Positions 1-10,100 of a DNA stretch of 12,425 nt are shown here, piece after piece; within the stretch, counting starts at the first letter, position 1, and every line of letters starts with the position of its first letter. The stretch is from DATGMS01 sp040905145 (GTDB lineage: Bacteria; Bacteroidota; Bacteroidia; Cytophagales; Cyclobacteriaceae): NCBI GenBank assembly GCA_040905145.1, contig JBBDSC010000022.1, positions 1-12,425 of the forward strand, read 5' to 3'. Below the pieces are notes generated by a model. It did no database searches and was not told the DNA's origin. It saw nothing but the letters and a program-made list of their open reading frames with translations. Position numbers and translations under genes: made by a program.

Positions 1-1
1 A

Positions 2-2779
2 GATTCCCAAAATTTGGATGAAGTGGTGGTGGTTGGGTATGGAACTCAGAAGAAAACTTCTTTGACCTCTGCGGTCTCCTCCTTAAAAGGAGAAGATATC
101 TCATTAATTCCATTGACAAATTTAGGAAACAGCCTTGGCGGAAGGCTGTCAGGAATTATTGTCAAACAAAATTCCGGGGAACCAGGAAGAGATGGATCAA
201 ATATATTTATAAGGGGGATCTCTACAACAGGGGCTACCCAGCCACTACTTATAGTTGATGGAATTCCAAGGGATTTTCAACAATTGGATCCTAATAGTAT
301 TGAAACTTTTACAGTTTTAAAGGATGCTGCTGCCGTGGCTCCTTATGGGGTAGCTGGGGCAAATGGTGTAATCCTTGTTACAACAAAGAGGGGGCAGGCA
401 GGTAAGCCTACAATAACATACAATAGCTATATTGGCTTCCAAAATCCGACTGTTTTGCCGAATTATGTCAATGGAGAACAATTTGCAGTGCTTCAAAACA
501 CTATTGCTGCAAATTCCGGATTACCCATACCCTTTTCTGAAGAGGAAATTACAAAATTCAGGGAAGGGTCAGATCCAGATGTTTATCCACCCTATTACAA
601 TATTTGGGATGAAATTCTAAAAAAGAACTCCATAATTAATTATCAGAATGTTGAAATATCCGGGGGATCAGAAGATCACAATTATTATGTGGGTTTAGGT
701 TATCAATATCAGGAAGGTATGTGGAAATGGAATGCTACAAATGCCGATCGATTCAATTTAATCGCAAATATTCAATCTAAAATCACCAATACTACAAATC
801 TTATTTTAAACTTAAACGGTAGAATATTAAAATCAACCAGACCGCCTTCGGATCAGGCAAGTCCTGATGGAACCAGAAGGTTATTAGAGCACATCGGTTA
901 CTCCCATCCCGGAAGAGGGGTTCTTGAGTATAGTAATGGTATGTTTGGGAGAGCTGTAATTCCCATGTTAAATGGTGAGGGTGGATATTTCAGAGATAAC
1001 ACAACTAGTATTTATTCACAGTTATCAATTGAGCAGGATATTCCGTTTATCCCAGGCTTACAATTAACTGGTACCATAGCCTATGACCCATCCTATAATA
1101 ACACCAAATTATGGGCAACCCCCATTACCAATGCCACTGTTGATGCATCTCAAACCCCTTATGTTTACACTGAAGGAATTATTGGACAACAATTTCCTTC
1201 TTTAAATCAAGCCTGGGTCCAATCAAAACAGACAACTTTTCAGGGAGGTTTTAATTATAAAAAATCAGTTGGTCTTCATGTTCTTAATTTGTTGGGAGTA
1301 TTTGAGGCAAGATCGAACAGTGTGGAAAACCTTAGTGCTTCAAGAAGGAATTATGCATTGTTTATTGATGAAATAAACATGGGAAGTTCAAATAATGACG
1401 ATATGACAACAGGGGGTAGTTCTTCCCTGGCGAGGCAAGTTGGATTGGTTTACCGTCTGACCTATGATTATGCAGGAAAGTACCTGTTTGAAGCTAGTGG
1501 CAGATATGATGGGCATTATTATTTTGCCCCTGAAAATAGATTTGGGTTTTTTCCTGCATTTTCGGCTGGTTGGCGCTTATCTGAAGAACCTTTTTTGAAA
1601 GGGAATGTATCCTGGTTGGACAATCTAAAAGTCAGGGCCTCCTATGGTCAGGTCGGCGCCCTAGCCGGAAGTCCCTTTCAATATTTGAGTACTTACAATG
1701 TATCGGGACCAGGGTATGTAATTGGGGGCAATGCAGTCCAAATTATAAGTGAACGTGCAGAACCCAATCCCAACATTACCTGGGAAAGGGCCAATAAAAC
1801 GGATATAGGAATTGAATTCTCAGTTTGGGATGGTTCAATAAATTTAGAAGCCGATTATTTTTATGAAAAACGTTCAAATATGTTAGTCGCGCCTGATGTG
1901 ATTACCCCTCTGGAATATGGCATTGGATTAAGCCAGGTGAATAGTGGGATAATGGAAAACAGGGGCATTGATTTATCAGGAGAAGTACACCATCAAATTG
2001 CTCCTGATTTTAATGTTTCGTTAAGTGGAACCTTTACTTATGCCAGAAATAAAATCCTGCAGATATATGAAAATACGGTAACCTATAATAACATCAACAG
2101 AAGAAGAACGGGAAAACCATTGGGAACACAATTTGGCTATAATGCATTGGGTTTCTTCCAATTGGAAGATTTTGATTCAGAAGGAAACCTTCAACCGGAT
2201 ATTGCTTTACAGCCTTGGGGTACTGTTCAGCCTGGTGATATTCGGTATGAGGATACCAATAATGATGGTAGGATTGATGATAACGATCAGGTTGCCATAG
2301 GTGATTCTGACCAATCACCCCGGATAATTTATGGATTTTCTCCTCGTATACAATTCAAAAATTGGTCATTGGATATCTTGTTTCAAGGTGCTGGAGAAAC
2401 AAATTTGTACCATCGCAATGAAATGATTTGGGCTTTCTTTAATGGAATGGGGGCATATGTGGACAACATCGATCATTGGTCACCTTCAAATCCTAATGCA
2501 AAGCATCCGCGCCTTACAGGAGCTCCTACCACGAACAACAGACAATTTTCCTCTTTTTGGATGAGAGATGCCAGCTACTTAAGGTTAAAGAATGCCACCC
2601 TGAGCTACAATTTACCAATCCCCTTAATTCAGAAAATTGGCGTTCAAAGTGCTCGGATATATGCTTCAGGCCAAAATCTATTGACATGGACCAAAATGAT
2701 TTATTGGGATCCTGAATCTAATTTTAGGACCTATCCGCAACAGAAAGTAACCTCACTTGGACTAAATGTTACTTTTTAA
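2..2779 (+). CDS. SusC/RagA-family TonB-dependent outer-membrane transporter (5' end missing)
   Basis: This is the outer-membrane, TonB-dependent channel that imports a ligand captured by its SusD partner. The reading frame is already open at base 2 and the first ATG-like codon (TTG at 14) is inside the gene, so the signal peptide and the carboxypeptidase-regulatory-like domain lie upstream of the window. The visible protein opens with the family hallmark DEVVVVGYG (TonB-box region). The plug domain follows, with LSGIIVKQNSGEPG, NIFIRG, PLLIVDGIPRD and GANGVILVTTKRG. The rest is a roughly 800-residue beta-barrel. A DTNNDGRIDDND calcium-type loop (bases about 2252-2287) precedes the usual RIIYGFSP strand, and the protein ends in the barrel-closing SLGLNVTF with a terminal aromatic. 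The downstream SusD gene starts 23 bases later, the normal arrangement for this complex. The transported substrate cannot be read from the sequence. Confidence 0.96.
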   Translation, partial: DSQNLDEVVVVGYGTQKKTSLTSAVSSLKGEDISLIPLTNLGNSLGGRLSGIIVKQNSGEPGRDGSNIFIRGISTTGATQPLLIVDGIPRDFQQLDPNSIETFTVLKDAAAVAPYGVAGANGVILVTTKRGQAGKPTITYNSYIGFQNPTVLPNYVNGEQFAVLQNTIAANSGLPIPFSEEEITKFREGSDPDVYPPYYNIWDEILKKNSIINYQNVEISGGSEDHNYYVGLGYQYQEGMWKWNATNADRFNLIANIQSKITNTTNLILNLNGRILKSTRPPSDQASPDGTRRLLEHIGYSHPGRGVLEYSNGMFGRAVIPMLNGEGGYFRDNTTSIYSQLSIEQDIPFIPGLQLTGTIAYDPSYNNTKLWATPITNATVDASQTPYVYTEGIIGQQFPSLNQAWVQSKQTTFQGGFNYKKSVGLHVLNLLGVFEARSNSVENLSASRRNYALFIDEINMGSSNNDDMTTGGSSSLARQVGLVYRLTYDYAGKYLFEASGRYDGHYYFAPENRFGFFPAFSAGWRLSEEPFLKGNVSWLDNLKVRASYGQVGALAGSPFQYLSTYNVSGPGYVIGGNAVQIISERAEPNPNITWERANKTDIGIEFSVWDGSINLEADYFYEKRSNMLVAPDVITPLEYGIGLSQVNSGIMENRGIDLSGEVHHQIAPDFNVSLSGTFTYARNKILQIYENTVTYNNINRRRTGKPLGTQFGYNALGFFQLEDFDSEGNLQPDIALQPWGTVQPGDIRYEDTNNDGRIDDNDQVAIGDSDQSPRIIYGFSPRIQFKNWSLDILFQGAGETNLYHRNEMIWAFFNGMGAYVDNIDHWSPSNPNAKHPRLTGAPTTNNRQFSSFWMRDASYLRLKNATLSYNLPIPLIQKIGVQSARIYASGQNLLTWTKMIYWDPESNFRTYPQQKVTSLGLNVTF

Positions 2780-2802
2780 TTACCATTCAAATTAAAAAAA
2801 TC

Positions 2803-4431
2803 ATGGAACAAGTAAAAAAAATTTTCGTGTATATAATCATTATTGGTTTTTCTTCCTGTAATGAATATTTAGAAGTAACTTCCACAGATCAGGTTTCTGA
2901 TGCTGTTTTGTGGAGCACACCACAGACCGGTGACTTATTTTTAAATGGGATTTATGCGGGCCTGCCAGGTCCATTTAGGACTGATGACCCTGGAGAAAAC
3001 TGGACTGACAACTCTATGACAAGTAGAATTGGCCCTGTAAGTCGAAGTTTGTATGCCTTATCGGAATATGCACCAAACAATACACCTAATCAATGGAGGC
3101 ATTTCGCCAATATTAGGAAAGCCAATTTATTTATCCAAAAAGTAAATGAATCTAATTTGCCGGAGGAGTGGAAAAAGCAAAGAATTGGGGAAGCAAGGTT
3201 TTTAAGAGCTTATTTTTATACCTTACTATGGACCTATCATGGTGGAGTTCCAATTATCACCGATATTCTAAATCAGAGTGAACAAGGCGAAGCCATTTTC
3301 AGGCCCAGAAATACTGCTGAGGAAACATTTCAATTCATAGTAGATGAGTGTACAGCAATCGAAAATTATTTACCTCTGACTTCCGCTGCAGGTAGAGCTA
3401 CCCGCGGCTCTGCCATTACTTTGAAAGGGTGGTGTGAATTATTTTGGGCAAGCCCACTTTATAATACGGACAACGATCTAGCACGTTGGGAGGCTGCGGC
3501 AATGACCAATAAAAGCGTAATAGATTTAGGGGTTTATGAGCTATTCCCGGATTACAATACTATGCATTTTGAAGAAAACAACAATAATGTCGAAGTGATA
3601 TTTGATAAACAATATTTAGGAGGAACTTCTCTGGGAGGGAATCGAGAAGGAATCCAGGGACCATGGCGAGTTGGTGGAGTGCAACGGGCCTGGGGGGGAG
3701 TCAATCCTACCCAGGAACTGGTCGATGAATATGCTATGGAAAATGGCCTTCCAATCTCTGATCCAAATTCTGGATATGATCCCCAAAATCCCTACGTCAA
3801 TAGAGAAAAGAGATTCTATCAATCTATAATATATGATGGATCTGAATGGTTGGGGCATATTATGGTAAAAAAACAGGGGGTAGGAAGTCCTAATGCTACT
3901 GATTTAAGCGATATAAATGAGGCAACCAATACGGGATATTCATTGCGAAAAGGATTAAATCCCATTTATGCCATAAATGGACATAATTTGCAAAACAGTG
4001 CCAGTTTCATCATTTTCAGATACGCTGAAGTATTGTTGAGTTATGCTGAAGCTCAAAATGAAGCAGTAGGACCGGATTTATCGGTATATGAGGCCATTAA
4101 TCAAGTGCGTGCCAGGTCGGAATTACCCCCTTTACCTGAGGGTCTCAACAAGGATGAAATGAGAACTTGGATATATCGAGAACGGAGGGTAGAATTAGCA
4201 TTTGAGGAAAGAAGGTGGTTTGATTTAATTCGTTTAAGGCTTGCTGAAGAGAAATTAAACGGTGAATTACATGCGATGGTCATCGTACAGGAAAATGGGC
4301 AATGGAAATATAATGTCGTGCCTGCTCCTGGAGGCAGAAGAATATTTTTTTCGGAAAAAAATTATTTTATGCCTATTCCCCAATCCGCCATAGATCAAAA
4401 TCCAAACTTGGTGCAAAATCCCAATTATTAG
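2803..4431 (+). CDS. SusD/RagB-family nutrient-binding outer-membrane lipoprotein
   Basis: This is the surface-exposed substrate-binding lipoprotein that caps the SusC barrel. The 542-residue product has a lipoprotein signal: a lysine-containing start, a hydrophobic run rich in Ile, and a lipobox ending FSSC with the lipidated Cys at residue 19. The mature start NEYLEV resembles many SusD proteins. C-terminal SusD motifs are plain: YAEVLLSYAEAQNE near residue 407, an INQVRARSELPPL segment, and RERRVELAFEERRWFDLIRL near 459. The PIPQSAIDQNPNLVQNPNY ending is typical of the family. An A-rich leader directly precedes the ATG, as expected in Bacteroidota. The gene is certainly co-transcribed with the SusC gene. 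SusD ligand residues are not conserved between subfamilies, so the ligand stays unknown; the neighbours suggest an amide, lipid or glycolipid rather than a simple glucan, which is inference. Confidence 0.96.
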   Translation: MEQVKKIFVYIIIIGFSSCNEYLEVTSTDQVSDAVLWSTPQTGDLFLNGIYAGLPGPFRTDDPGENWTDNSMTSRIGPVSRSLYALSEYAPNNTPNQWRHFANIRKANLFIQKVNESNLPEEWKKQRIGEARFLRAYFYTLLWTYHGGVPIITDILNQSEQGEAIFRPRNTAEETFQFIVDECTAIENYLPLTSAAGRATRGSAITLKGWCELFWASPLYNTDNDLARWEAAAMTNKSVIDLGVYELFPDYNTMHFEENNNNVEVIFDKQYLGGTSLGGNREGIQGPWRVGGVQRAWGGVNPTQELVDEYAMENGLPISDPNSGYDPQNPYVNREKRFYQSIIYDGSEWLGHIMVKKQGVGSPNATDLSDINEATNTGYSLRKGLNPIYAINGHNLQNSASFIIFRYAEVLLSYAEAQNEAVGPDLSVYEAINQVRARSELPPLPEGLNKDEMRTWIYRERRVELAFEERRWFDLIRLRLAEEKLNGELHAMVIVQENGQWKYNVVPAPGGRRIFFSEKNYFMPIPQSAIDQNPNLVQNPNY

Positions 4432-4477
4432 TGTGGCAAGGATTTTCACAAATTAATACCAATCCAATATTAAGTGT

Positions 4478-5818
4478 ATGAAAACAAGCAGGTCCTTTCT
4501 TCTAGTAATAATTATCGGGTTCGGTTTTATGCCTTTTGAAATTTGTGCACAAGGCGTATTTCGGGCAGCGGTTTTAAAATCCAACATTACTCCTTCCAAT
4601 TCAAAGAATTTGTTGGGTTACGCACCAAGAATGTCAGATGGGGTAAGGGACAGCATTTATCATAAGGTGGTGATTCTGCATGATGGCAATAACGAAATCG
4701 TTTTAGTTTCATCAGATCTTGCAAGGGTCTCCCCATCTGTATATGAAAGAGTTGCCAATAAACTTCACAAATTGACAAAAATTGAAAAGAAGGATTTTTG
4801 GTGGACCTTCACTCATACGCATTCAGCCCCTGAAGTTGGACCTTCAGAGGTTGTACAATTATTCTTGCCTGAACGCTATGAAAAACCATTTGATAAAGAA
4901 TATACTGATTTTATAGAAGAGAGCCTTATACGAACAATTATGGAAGCCAGAGAAAATTTGGTTCCTGCTAGAATGGGTATTGGCTGGGGATTTTCAAATG
5001 CCAATGTAAATCGTCGTGCTAGAGACATAGATAATAAAACCTTTTTAGGCGAGAACCCAGATGGCCCCATTGATAGGAGGATAGGTCTAATCAGAATTGA
5101 TGATGAGCAAAATCGACCTATTGTTTTAATTTCCAATTACCCTATTCACCCTACAGTTCTTCCAGCAAATGGTACCAAAATAAGTGGAGAGATTCCAGGA
5201 GTGGTAGCTGAATATATTGAAAATCAAATTGGTGCCCCACTACTATTCATTAATGGAGCAGAGGGAAATATTGGCCCTCGGTTTTCTGTTTCAGTAGCAG
5301 GGGATAAAAGGGCAGATCGGTTTTTAAATCAGTTTAGAGAACTTTTGGGAAAAAAAATCCTTGAGGCGAACGAAAAGATTGTTTCAACCACTGCTGATGT
5401 GATCTTCAACACAGGATCATTAATCGTGGAGACCCCCATGAGAAATGATTTGGATATAAACAATTGGCCTAAAGAGTTGGGAAATTACGCCAGAAAAACC
5501 TCCACGGGCATCAGTATGATAAAATTCCCGGTCAGTTTTCTTTTTATTAATGATGATATTGCCATTTGGGGCACCCCATCAGAGTTATTTTGTGAGATAT
5601 CCAATCAAATACGCGAAAACTCTCCATTTCCTCATACCTTTTATTTTGGTCTGACCAACGGGACTTTGGGGTATTTGCCAACCAAAGAGGAAATCCTTCT
5701 GGGAGGCTATGAACCATCGGTATCTCCCTTTTCTCCGGAAGCAGGAGACGATTTAATAAATGAAGTTTCCAATTATTTGAATGAAAAAAGTTTAGAAAAG
5801 AACCTTATAATTAAATAA
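4478..5818 (+). CDS. Exported neutral/alkaline ceramidase-family protein, paralogue A (probable zinc amidohydrolase, nucleophile Ser absent)
   Basis: This 446-residue protein has a cleavable signal peptide (hydrophobic core about 7-20, likely cut after CAQ at 23-25) and one ceramidase N-terminal-type domain. Visible landmarks are ITPS and LLGYAPR near 37-51, WTFTHTHSAPEVGP at 109-122, NVNRRARDID near 177-185, NPDGPIDRRIG at 193-203, SNYPIHPTV at 219-227 and TPSELFCEI at 366-374. By comparison with characterised neutral ceramidases, recalled from memory, the zinc ligands would be His113, His224, Glu369 and Tyr399. The motif that in true ceramidases reads GDVSPN is here GNIGPR (263-268), with Gly266 where the nucleophilic Ser should be. 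The usual C-terminal immunoglobulin-like domain of the roughly 650-700-residue ceramidases is missing. It is the most divergent of the three paralogues and starts 46 bases after the SusD gene. It is probably a periplasmic or surface metal-dependent hydrolase whose substrate is unknown. Confidence 0.88.
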   Translation: MKTSRSFLLVIIIGFGFMPFEICAQGVFRAAVLKSNITPSNSKNLLGYAPRMSDGVRDSIYHKVVILHDGNNEIVLVSSDLARVSPSVYERVANKLHKLTKIEKKDFWWTFTHTHSAPEVGPSEVVQLFLPERYEKPFDKEYTDFIEESLIRTIMEARENLVPARMGIGWGFSNANVNRRARDIDNKTFLGENPDGPIDRRIGLIRIDDEQNRPIVLISNYPIHPTVLPANGTKISGEIPGVVAEYIENQIGAPLLFINGAEGNIGPRFSVSVAGDKRADRFLNQFRELLGKKILEANEKIVSTTADVIFNTGSLIVETPMRNDLDINNWPKELGNYARKTSTGISMIKFPVSFLFINDDIAIWGTPSELFCEISNQIRENSPFPHTFYFGLTNGTLGYLPTKEEILLGGYEPSVSPFSPEAGDDLINEVSNYLNEKSLEKNLIIK

Positions 5819-5864
5819 CAGGGGAAGATTAATTTTAAATCATAAAATCAATAATTAAAAAAAT

Positions 5865-7169
5865 ATGCCCAAATATTGTAATTTGTTAGCCCTGATAATA
5901 TTAATAGAGTTCAACCCCATTTTAGCCAAAGCCCAAGATTTTAAGGCTTCGGTTGTAAAAGTGGATATTACACCCGATTCTCCCCAATATTTAGCAGGTT
6001 ATGGTGCACGACAATCCACTGGTATTTTAGACCGGATATACCATCGAATTGTAGTTATGGATGATGGGTTAAACCAGTTTTTTCTAGTATCATCAGATTT
6101 TGGAAAAATCGACCCTACCCTATACAACCAGGTTGCATCCATATTAAATGAAAAGTTTGGGATAATCAGGGAGGATTTTTGGTGGTCCGTTACCCACACC
6201 CATTCAGCACCAGAAATAGGGGCTCCAGGTTTATCTGCCATATTTATGCCGGAGCGCTATAAACAACCTATAGCATCGGATTATACGGAATTTGTAGTTC
6301 AAAAATTAGTCGAGGGAATTGCGGAGGCCAAAGCCAAACTGGAACCGGCAAGTTTGGGAGTAGGGTGGGGATTTTCCCAAGCAAACATTAACCGACGAGC
6401 GATAGATGTGGACGGTAAAGCCTCCCTGGGTCTTAACCCTGATGGTCCAGTGGATCGCAGAATTGGAATAATTAGAATAGATAAAAAAGATGGGTCCCCC
6501 TTGGTATTGATTTCCAACTATGCCATTCACGGTACGGTAATGGGTCCGCAAAATTTGGATATTAGTGGTGATGCCCCTGGAATTGTATCCGAATATGTTG
6601 AGGAAAAGATCGGGGCCCCTCTCCTATTCATTAATGGTGCGGCAGGAAATCTTGCTCCGATTTATAGTGTTTATCCCAATGCCAAGGCGGGCCATTTGGG
6701 TGAATTCCGGGTCTTACTTGGTGACAAAATTTTAGATGCAAATGAAAAAATTTCATTCACCACGAATAAGGTAGTCCTACAAGTAGGGTTGGTGACTGTG
6801 GAAACGCCTAGAAAAGAGGGACTTGATTGGCCAAGTAATTTAAAGGATTATTCACGATCAACTGAAACAGGTAAAAAAATGGTTTTAATTCCCATCAATT
6901 TTCTAAAAATCAATGAAAACGTCGTAATATGGAGCGCTCCACTTGAATTGTTCTGTGAAATATCAAACGAAATACGGGACCGGTCTCCCTTTCCTTATAC
7001 TTTTTATTTTGGCTACACCAACGGCAATCTGCGTTACCTTGTAACTAAGTCCGCCTACAAACATGGAGGGTATGAGCCCAATGCCTCTCCTTTTACTCCT
7101 TCAGCTGCCGGGGACCTAACTGAATCAGTAGTAGGGTATCTTCAAGGGGAAATGAGAAGTGGATTTTAA
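5865..7169 (+). CDS. Exported neutral/alkaline ceramidase-family protein, paralogue B (nucleophile Ser absent)
   Basis: This 434-residue protein has a signal peptide (hydrophobic core about 7-20, likely cut after AKAQ, residue 24) and a single ceramidase-type domain. Key segments are GYGARQSTGI (45-54), SVTHTHSAPEIG (108-119), NINRRAIDVDGK (174-185), NPDGPVDRRIG (191-201), NYAIHGTVMG (218-227), FINGAAGNLAPIYSVYP (255-271) and SAPLELFCEISNEIRD (357-372). Likely zinc ligands by family comparison are His111, His222, Glu361 and Tyr391. The catalytic serine position is Ala264 in GNLAPI. The segment after the Tyr ligand, LRYLVTKSAYKHGGYE, differs from the LGY-acidic version in the two paralogues, so active-site access may differ. 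It is closer to the copy at 10354-11667 than to the copy directly upstream. The ATG follows a very A-rich leader, and the next gene begins 12 bases after the stop, so the two are almost certainly translated from one mRNA. Confidence 0.88.
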   Translation: MPKYCNLLALIILIEFNPILAKAQDFKASVVKVDITPDSPQYLAGYGARQSTGILDRIYHRIVVMDDGLNQFFLVSSDFGKIDPTLYNQVASILNEKFGIIREDFWWSVTHTHSAPEIGAPGLSAIFMPERYKQPIASDYTEFVVQKLVEGIAEAKAKLEPASLGVGWGFSQANINRRAIDVDGKASLGLNPDGPVDRRIGIIRIDKKDGSPLVLISNYAIHGTVMGPQNLDISGDAPGIVSEYVEEKIGAPLLFINGAAGNLAPIYSVYPNAKAGHLGEFRVLLGDKILDANEKISFTTNKVVLQVGLVTVETPRKEGLDWPSNLKDYSRSTETGKKMVLIPINFLKINENVVIWSAPLELFCEISNEIRDRSPFPYTFYFGYTNGNLRYLVTKSAYKHGGYEPNASPFTPSAAGDLTESVVGYLQGEMRSGF

Positions 7170-7181
7170 ACAGAAATTTGA

Positions 7182-10100
7182 ATGAAATCCATTTTCAACT
7201 ACAATCAGAAAAATTGTACGAAGTATGTCCATGGTTATTGTAAACATCAAGGAATCGCTCACTACCTTATCTATTTCTGTATTTTACTTTTTGGGTGTCA
7301 CAACAACCATAAAAGCAAATTTAAAGACATCAATGAAAAGGCAATGTCTTCCTTTGAAATAGCTGAGGGCTTCCAAATTGAACTTATTGCTGCGGAACCC
7401 CTGCTATCTGATCCGGTTGCCATGGAAATCGATGAATATGGGCGAATGTACATAATTGAAATGCATGGATATCCATTAGATAAGAGTGGATCAGGGAATA
7501 TAAAGATTTTGAGTGATAGTGATGGAGATGGAGTTATGGATAAAAAAGTATTATTTGCAGAAAACCTTAATTTTCCTACAGGAATTCTTCGTTGGAAGAA
7601 AGGACTATTGGTAACTGATCCACCTAATTTGCTGTATTTTGAAGATTCGAATGAGGATGAAATAGCCGATATCCGGGATACCCTTTTGACTGGATTTGCC
7701 CTTTCGAATCCCCAGCATAATTTTAATTCCCCTATTTTGGGCATAGATAATTGGATATATTTATCCAACGAACCGGCCACAGTGGCGAAGGTTTATACCG
7801 AAGAATTTAGTGATTTAGGAAGTAAAGTTAAGTTCTATAAGAATGAGAACAGTCCGCAATTGCCTCCGAATGCTGGAGGAAGGAGGGTTAGATTGAAACC
7901 TGATGTGCTTAAACTGGAAACCATGTCCAGCGCAAGCCAGTTTGGTCATACTTTTGATCAATGGGGGAGACATTTTTTGGTGAGCAACGCCAACCATATT
8001 TACCATGAGGTTATTCAGGCCCCCTATCTAGTTCGAAATCCAAATTTACTGATATCTGGGGCGACAAATTCCATATCAGACCATGGTCCAGCAGCAGAGA
8101 TATTTTCAATAACAGAAAATCCTGAGCATCAACTGTTGACAGATGTGGGTGTATTTACGGCTGCTTGTGGAATTATGGCCTATCAGGGAGGGTTATTTCC
8201 ACCCCCCTATGATAATGCTATATTTGTAGCCGAGCCTGTTGGGAATTTGGTACATGTCGACCAAATAAATGAAGCGGGGGCAACTTTTACTGCCTCCAGG
8301 ATTTTAAAAGAAAAGGAATTCCTCGCTTCACGAGACTCCTGGTTTCGCCCGGTCAATCATTATATTGGCCCTGATGGAGCCTTGTATGTTGTGGATTACT
8401 ATCGTCGGGTCATTGAGCATCCAGAATGGATGGCAGTTGAAGCAACAAGTAATTTATATGATGGGATAGACCAGGGTCGGATTTATCGAATTACACCAAA
8501 AGGTACACCAAAAGCAGGATGGTCGAATGCGCTGGACCTATCATCAAAATCTGATTCCGATTTGGTTCATTTCCTATCCCATTCAAATATATGGTACCGT
8601 AGAAATGCCCAACGGCTTTTATTGGACAGAAAAAGCCTGGGAGTAATTGATCAACTGAAGGAAATGGTGGGATCTGATACTTCGCAATATGGCAGGCTTC
8701 ATGCAGCCTGGACCTTGGAAGGGCTGGGTGCTTTAGAAAAAGATCAGGTGCTTATTTTGCTGCAGGACCCTGAGCCAGGTATCCGGGAGAATGCAATTGT
8801 ATTAGCAGAACAATTTCTAAGCGAAAATCCATCGATGGAAGAAGCGTTGATTTCCCTGCGAGACGATGAAAATGGCAGAGTCCGATTTCAGTTGATGTGT
8901 ACCCTGGGAGAGGTGGTTACACCTGAAGCAAATCAGGTTCGTGAACAAATGTTGATTAGTGGTATAGAAGATTCATGGATGCAGGTGGCTGCGTTGTCTG
9001 CGGTAAATCCAGATTATACTAGCCTTCTTAACACAGCCATTAAGAACTTTGCCCCCTCAAATCCAGCTTTTGGTGACCTTATCGAACGGCTCACATCAAT
9101 GTTGGCAGCTGATAATCAAATTAAAGAAATTAAAAACCTAATCCAAATGGCATTGTCAGAAGAGTCTCAAAGGGAAGGTGCCTGGCAGGCAGCAATTCTC
9201 AGGGGTTTGGTCAAAGGGATCCAGAGTGTGGATTTCAATGATCCGAATTTAGAACCAGAAAAAAATCTCATTTGGAAAGCTATTTTTTCTCAACGGCCCG
9301 AAACGGTTCGTCAGGCGAGTCTTGAATTGATGCAACATACTGGATTGCCTAAGGGAGAAAATACTCAAAAGGTAATTGAAAAATTGGATTTGTTAATAAA
9401 TGATCATGAAGCGGACCTCCAGGATCGTCAGCTGGCTATTAAAGTCAAGGTTATTGCTGATCCTCAAAGTATAAAAGAAATCTTGACTAAATTGTTGGTT
9501 CCAAACGAAACATTTGAAATTCAGAAAACTGCTATCGAAACCATTCGTCCTAAGGATGGTCTTGAGGTTGCCCATTTCTTAATCGAACAGTGGCCAAGCC
9601 TTACACCAAATATTAGGGATGAGGTAATCGGTACTTTTACTACTTCCGAACAGCGTATAAGAATACTATTAGATGCTTTGGAAAAGGGGACCATTGACCC
9701 CTCGGCAGTAAGCTGGCGCAGGCAGGTTGGTCTAATGGCACAGGCAGAGGAAACTCTACGGCACAGGTCCCGGAAAATTTTTGCTGATCAAAGTAATAAG
9801 ACGGCTAAAAAGGAGGTTTTGGATGATTATAGTCAAGAATTGGGAACTGATGGAGATCCTATACTGGGAAAAGTTGTATATCAAAAAAATTGTTCAATCT
9901 GCCACCAGATTGGGGGAGAATACGGTACAGCAGTTGGCCCAGACCTTGCCAGTATTCGAAACAGGGACCCGAAAGCCATCTTAGTCGACATTCTTGATCC
10001 AAATTTGACGATTTCGGATGGGTATGACTTATGGGAAATAAGGCTTCAAGATGGAGAAATAAAACAGGGGATTATTGGGTCTGAGACCTCTGGTTCCCTA

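Noticed and set aside
2252..2287. Calcium-binding-like loop DTNNDGRIDDND in the SusC barrel as a special feature
   Set aside because: This loop is common in SusC-family proteins at this position and is not specific to this locus.
4432..4477. Possible promoter or terminator between the SusD gene and paralogue A
   Set aside because: The 46 bases contain no TAnnTTTG motif, no strong hairpin and no T-run, so read-through within an operon is simpler.
7298..7780. A 160-codon open frame on the - strand inside the haem-protein gene
   Set aside because: It lies fully antisense to a strongly supported gene, resembles no family I know, and its serine-rich composition is what antisense reading of such DNA gives.
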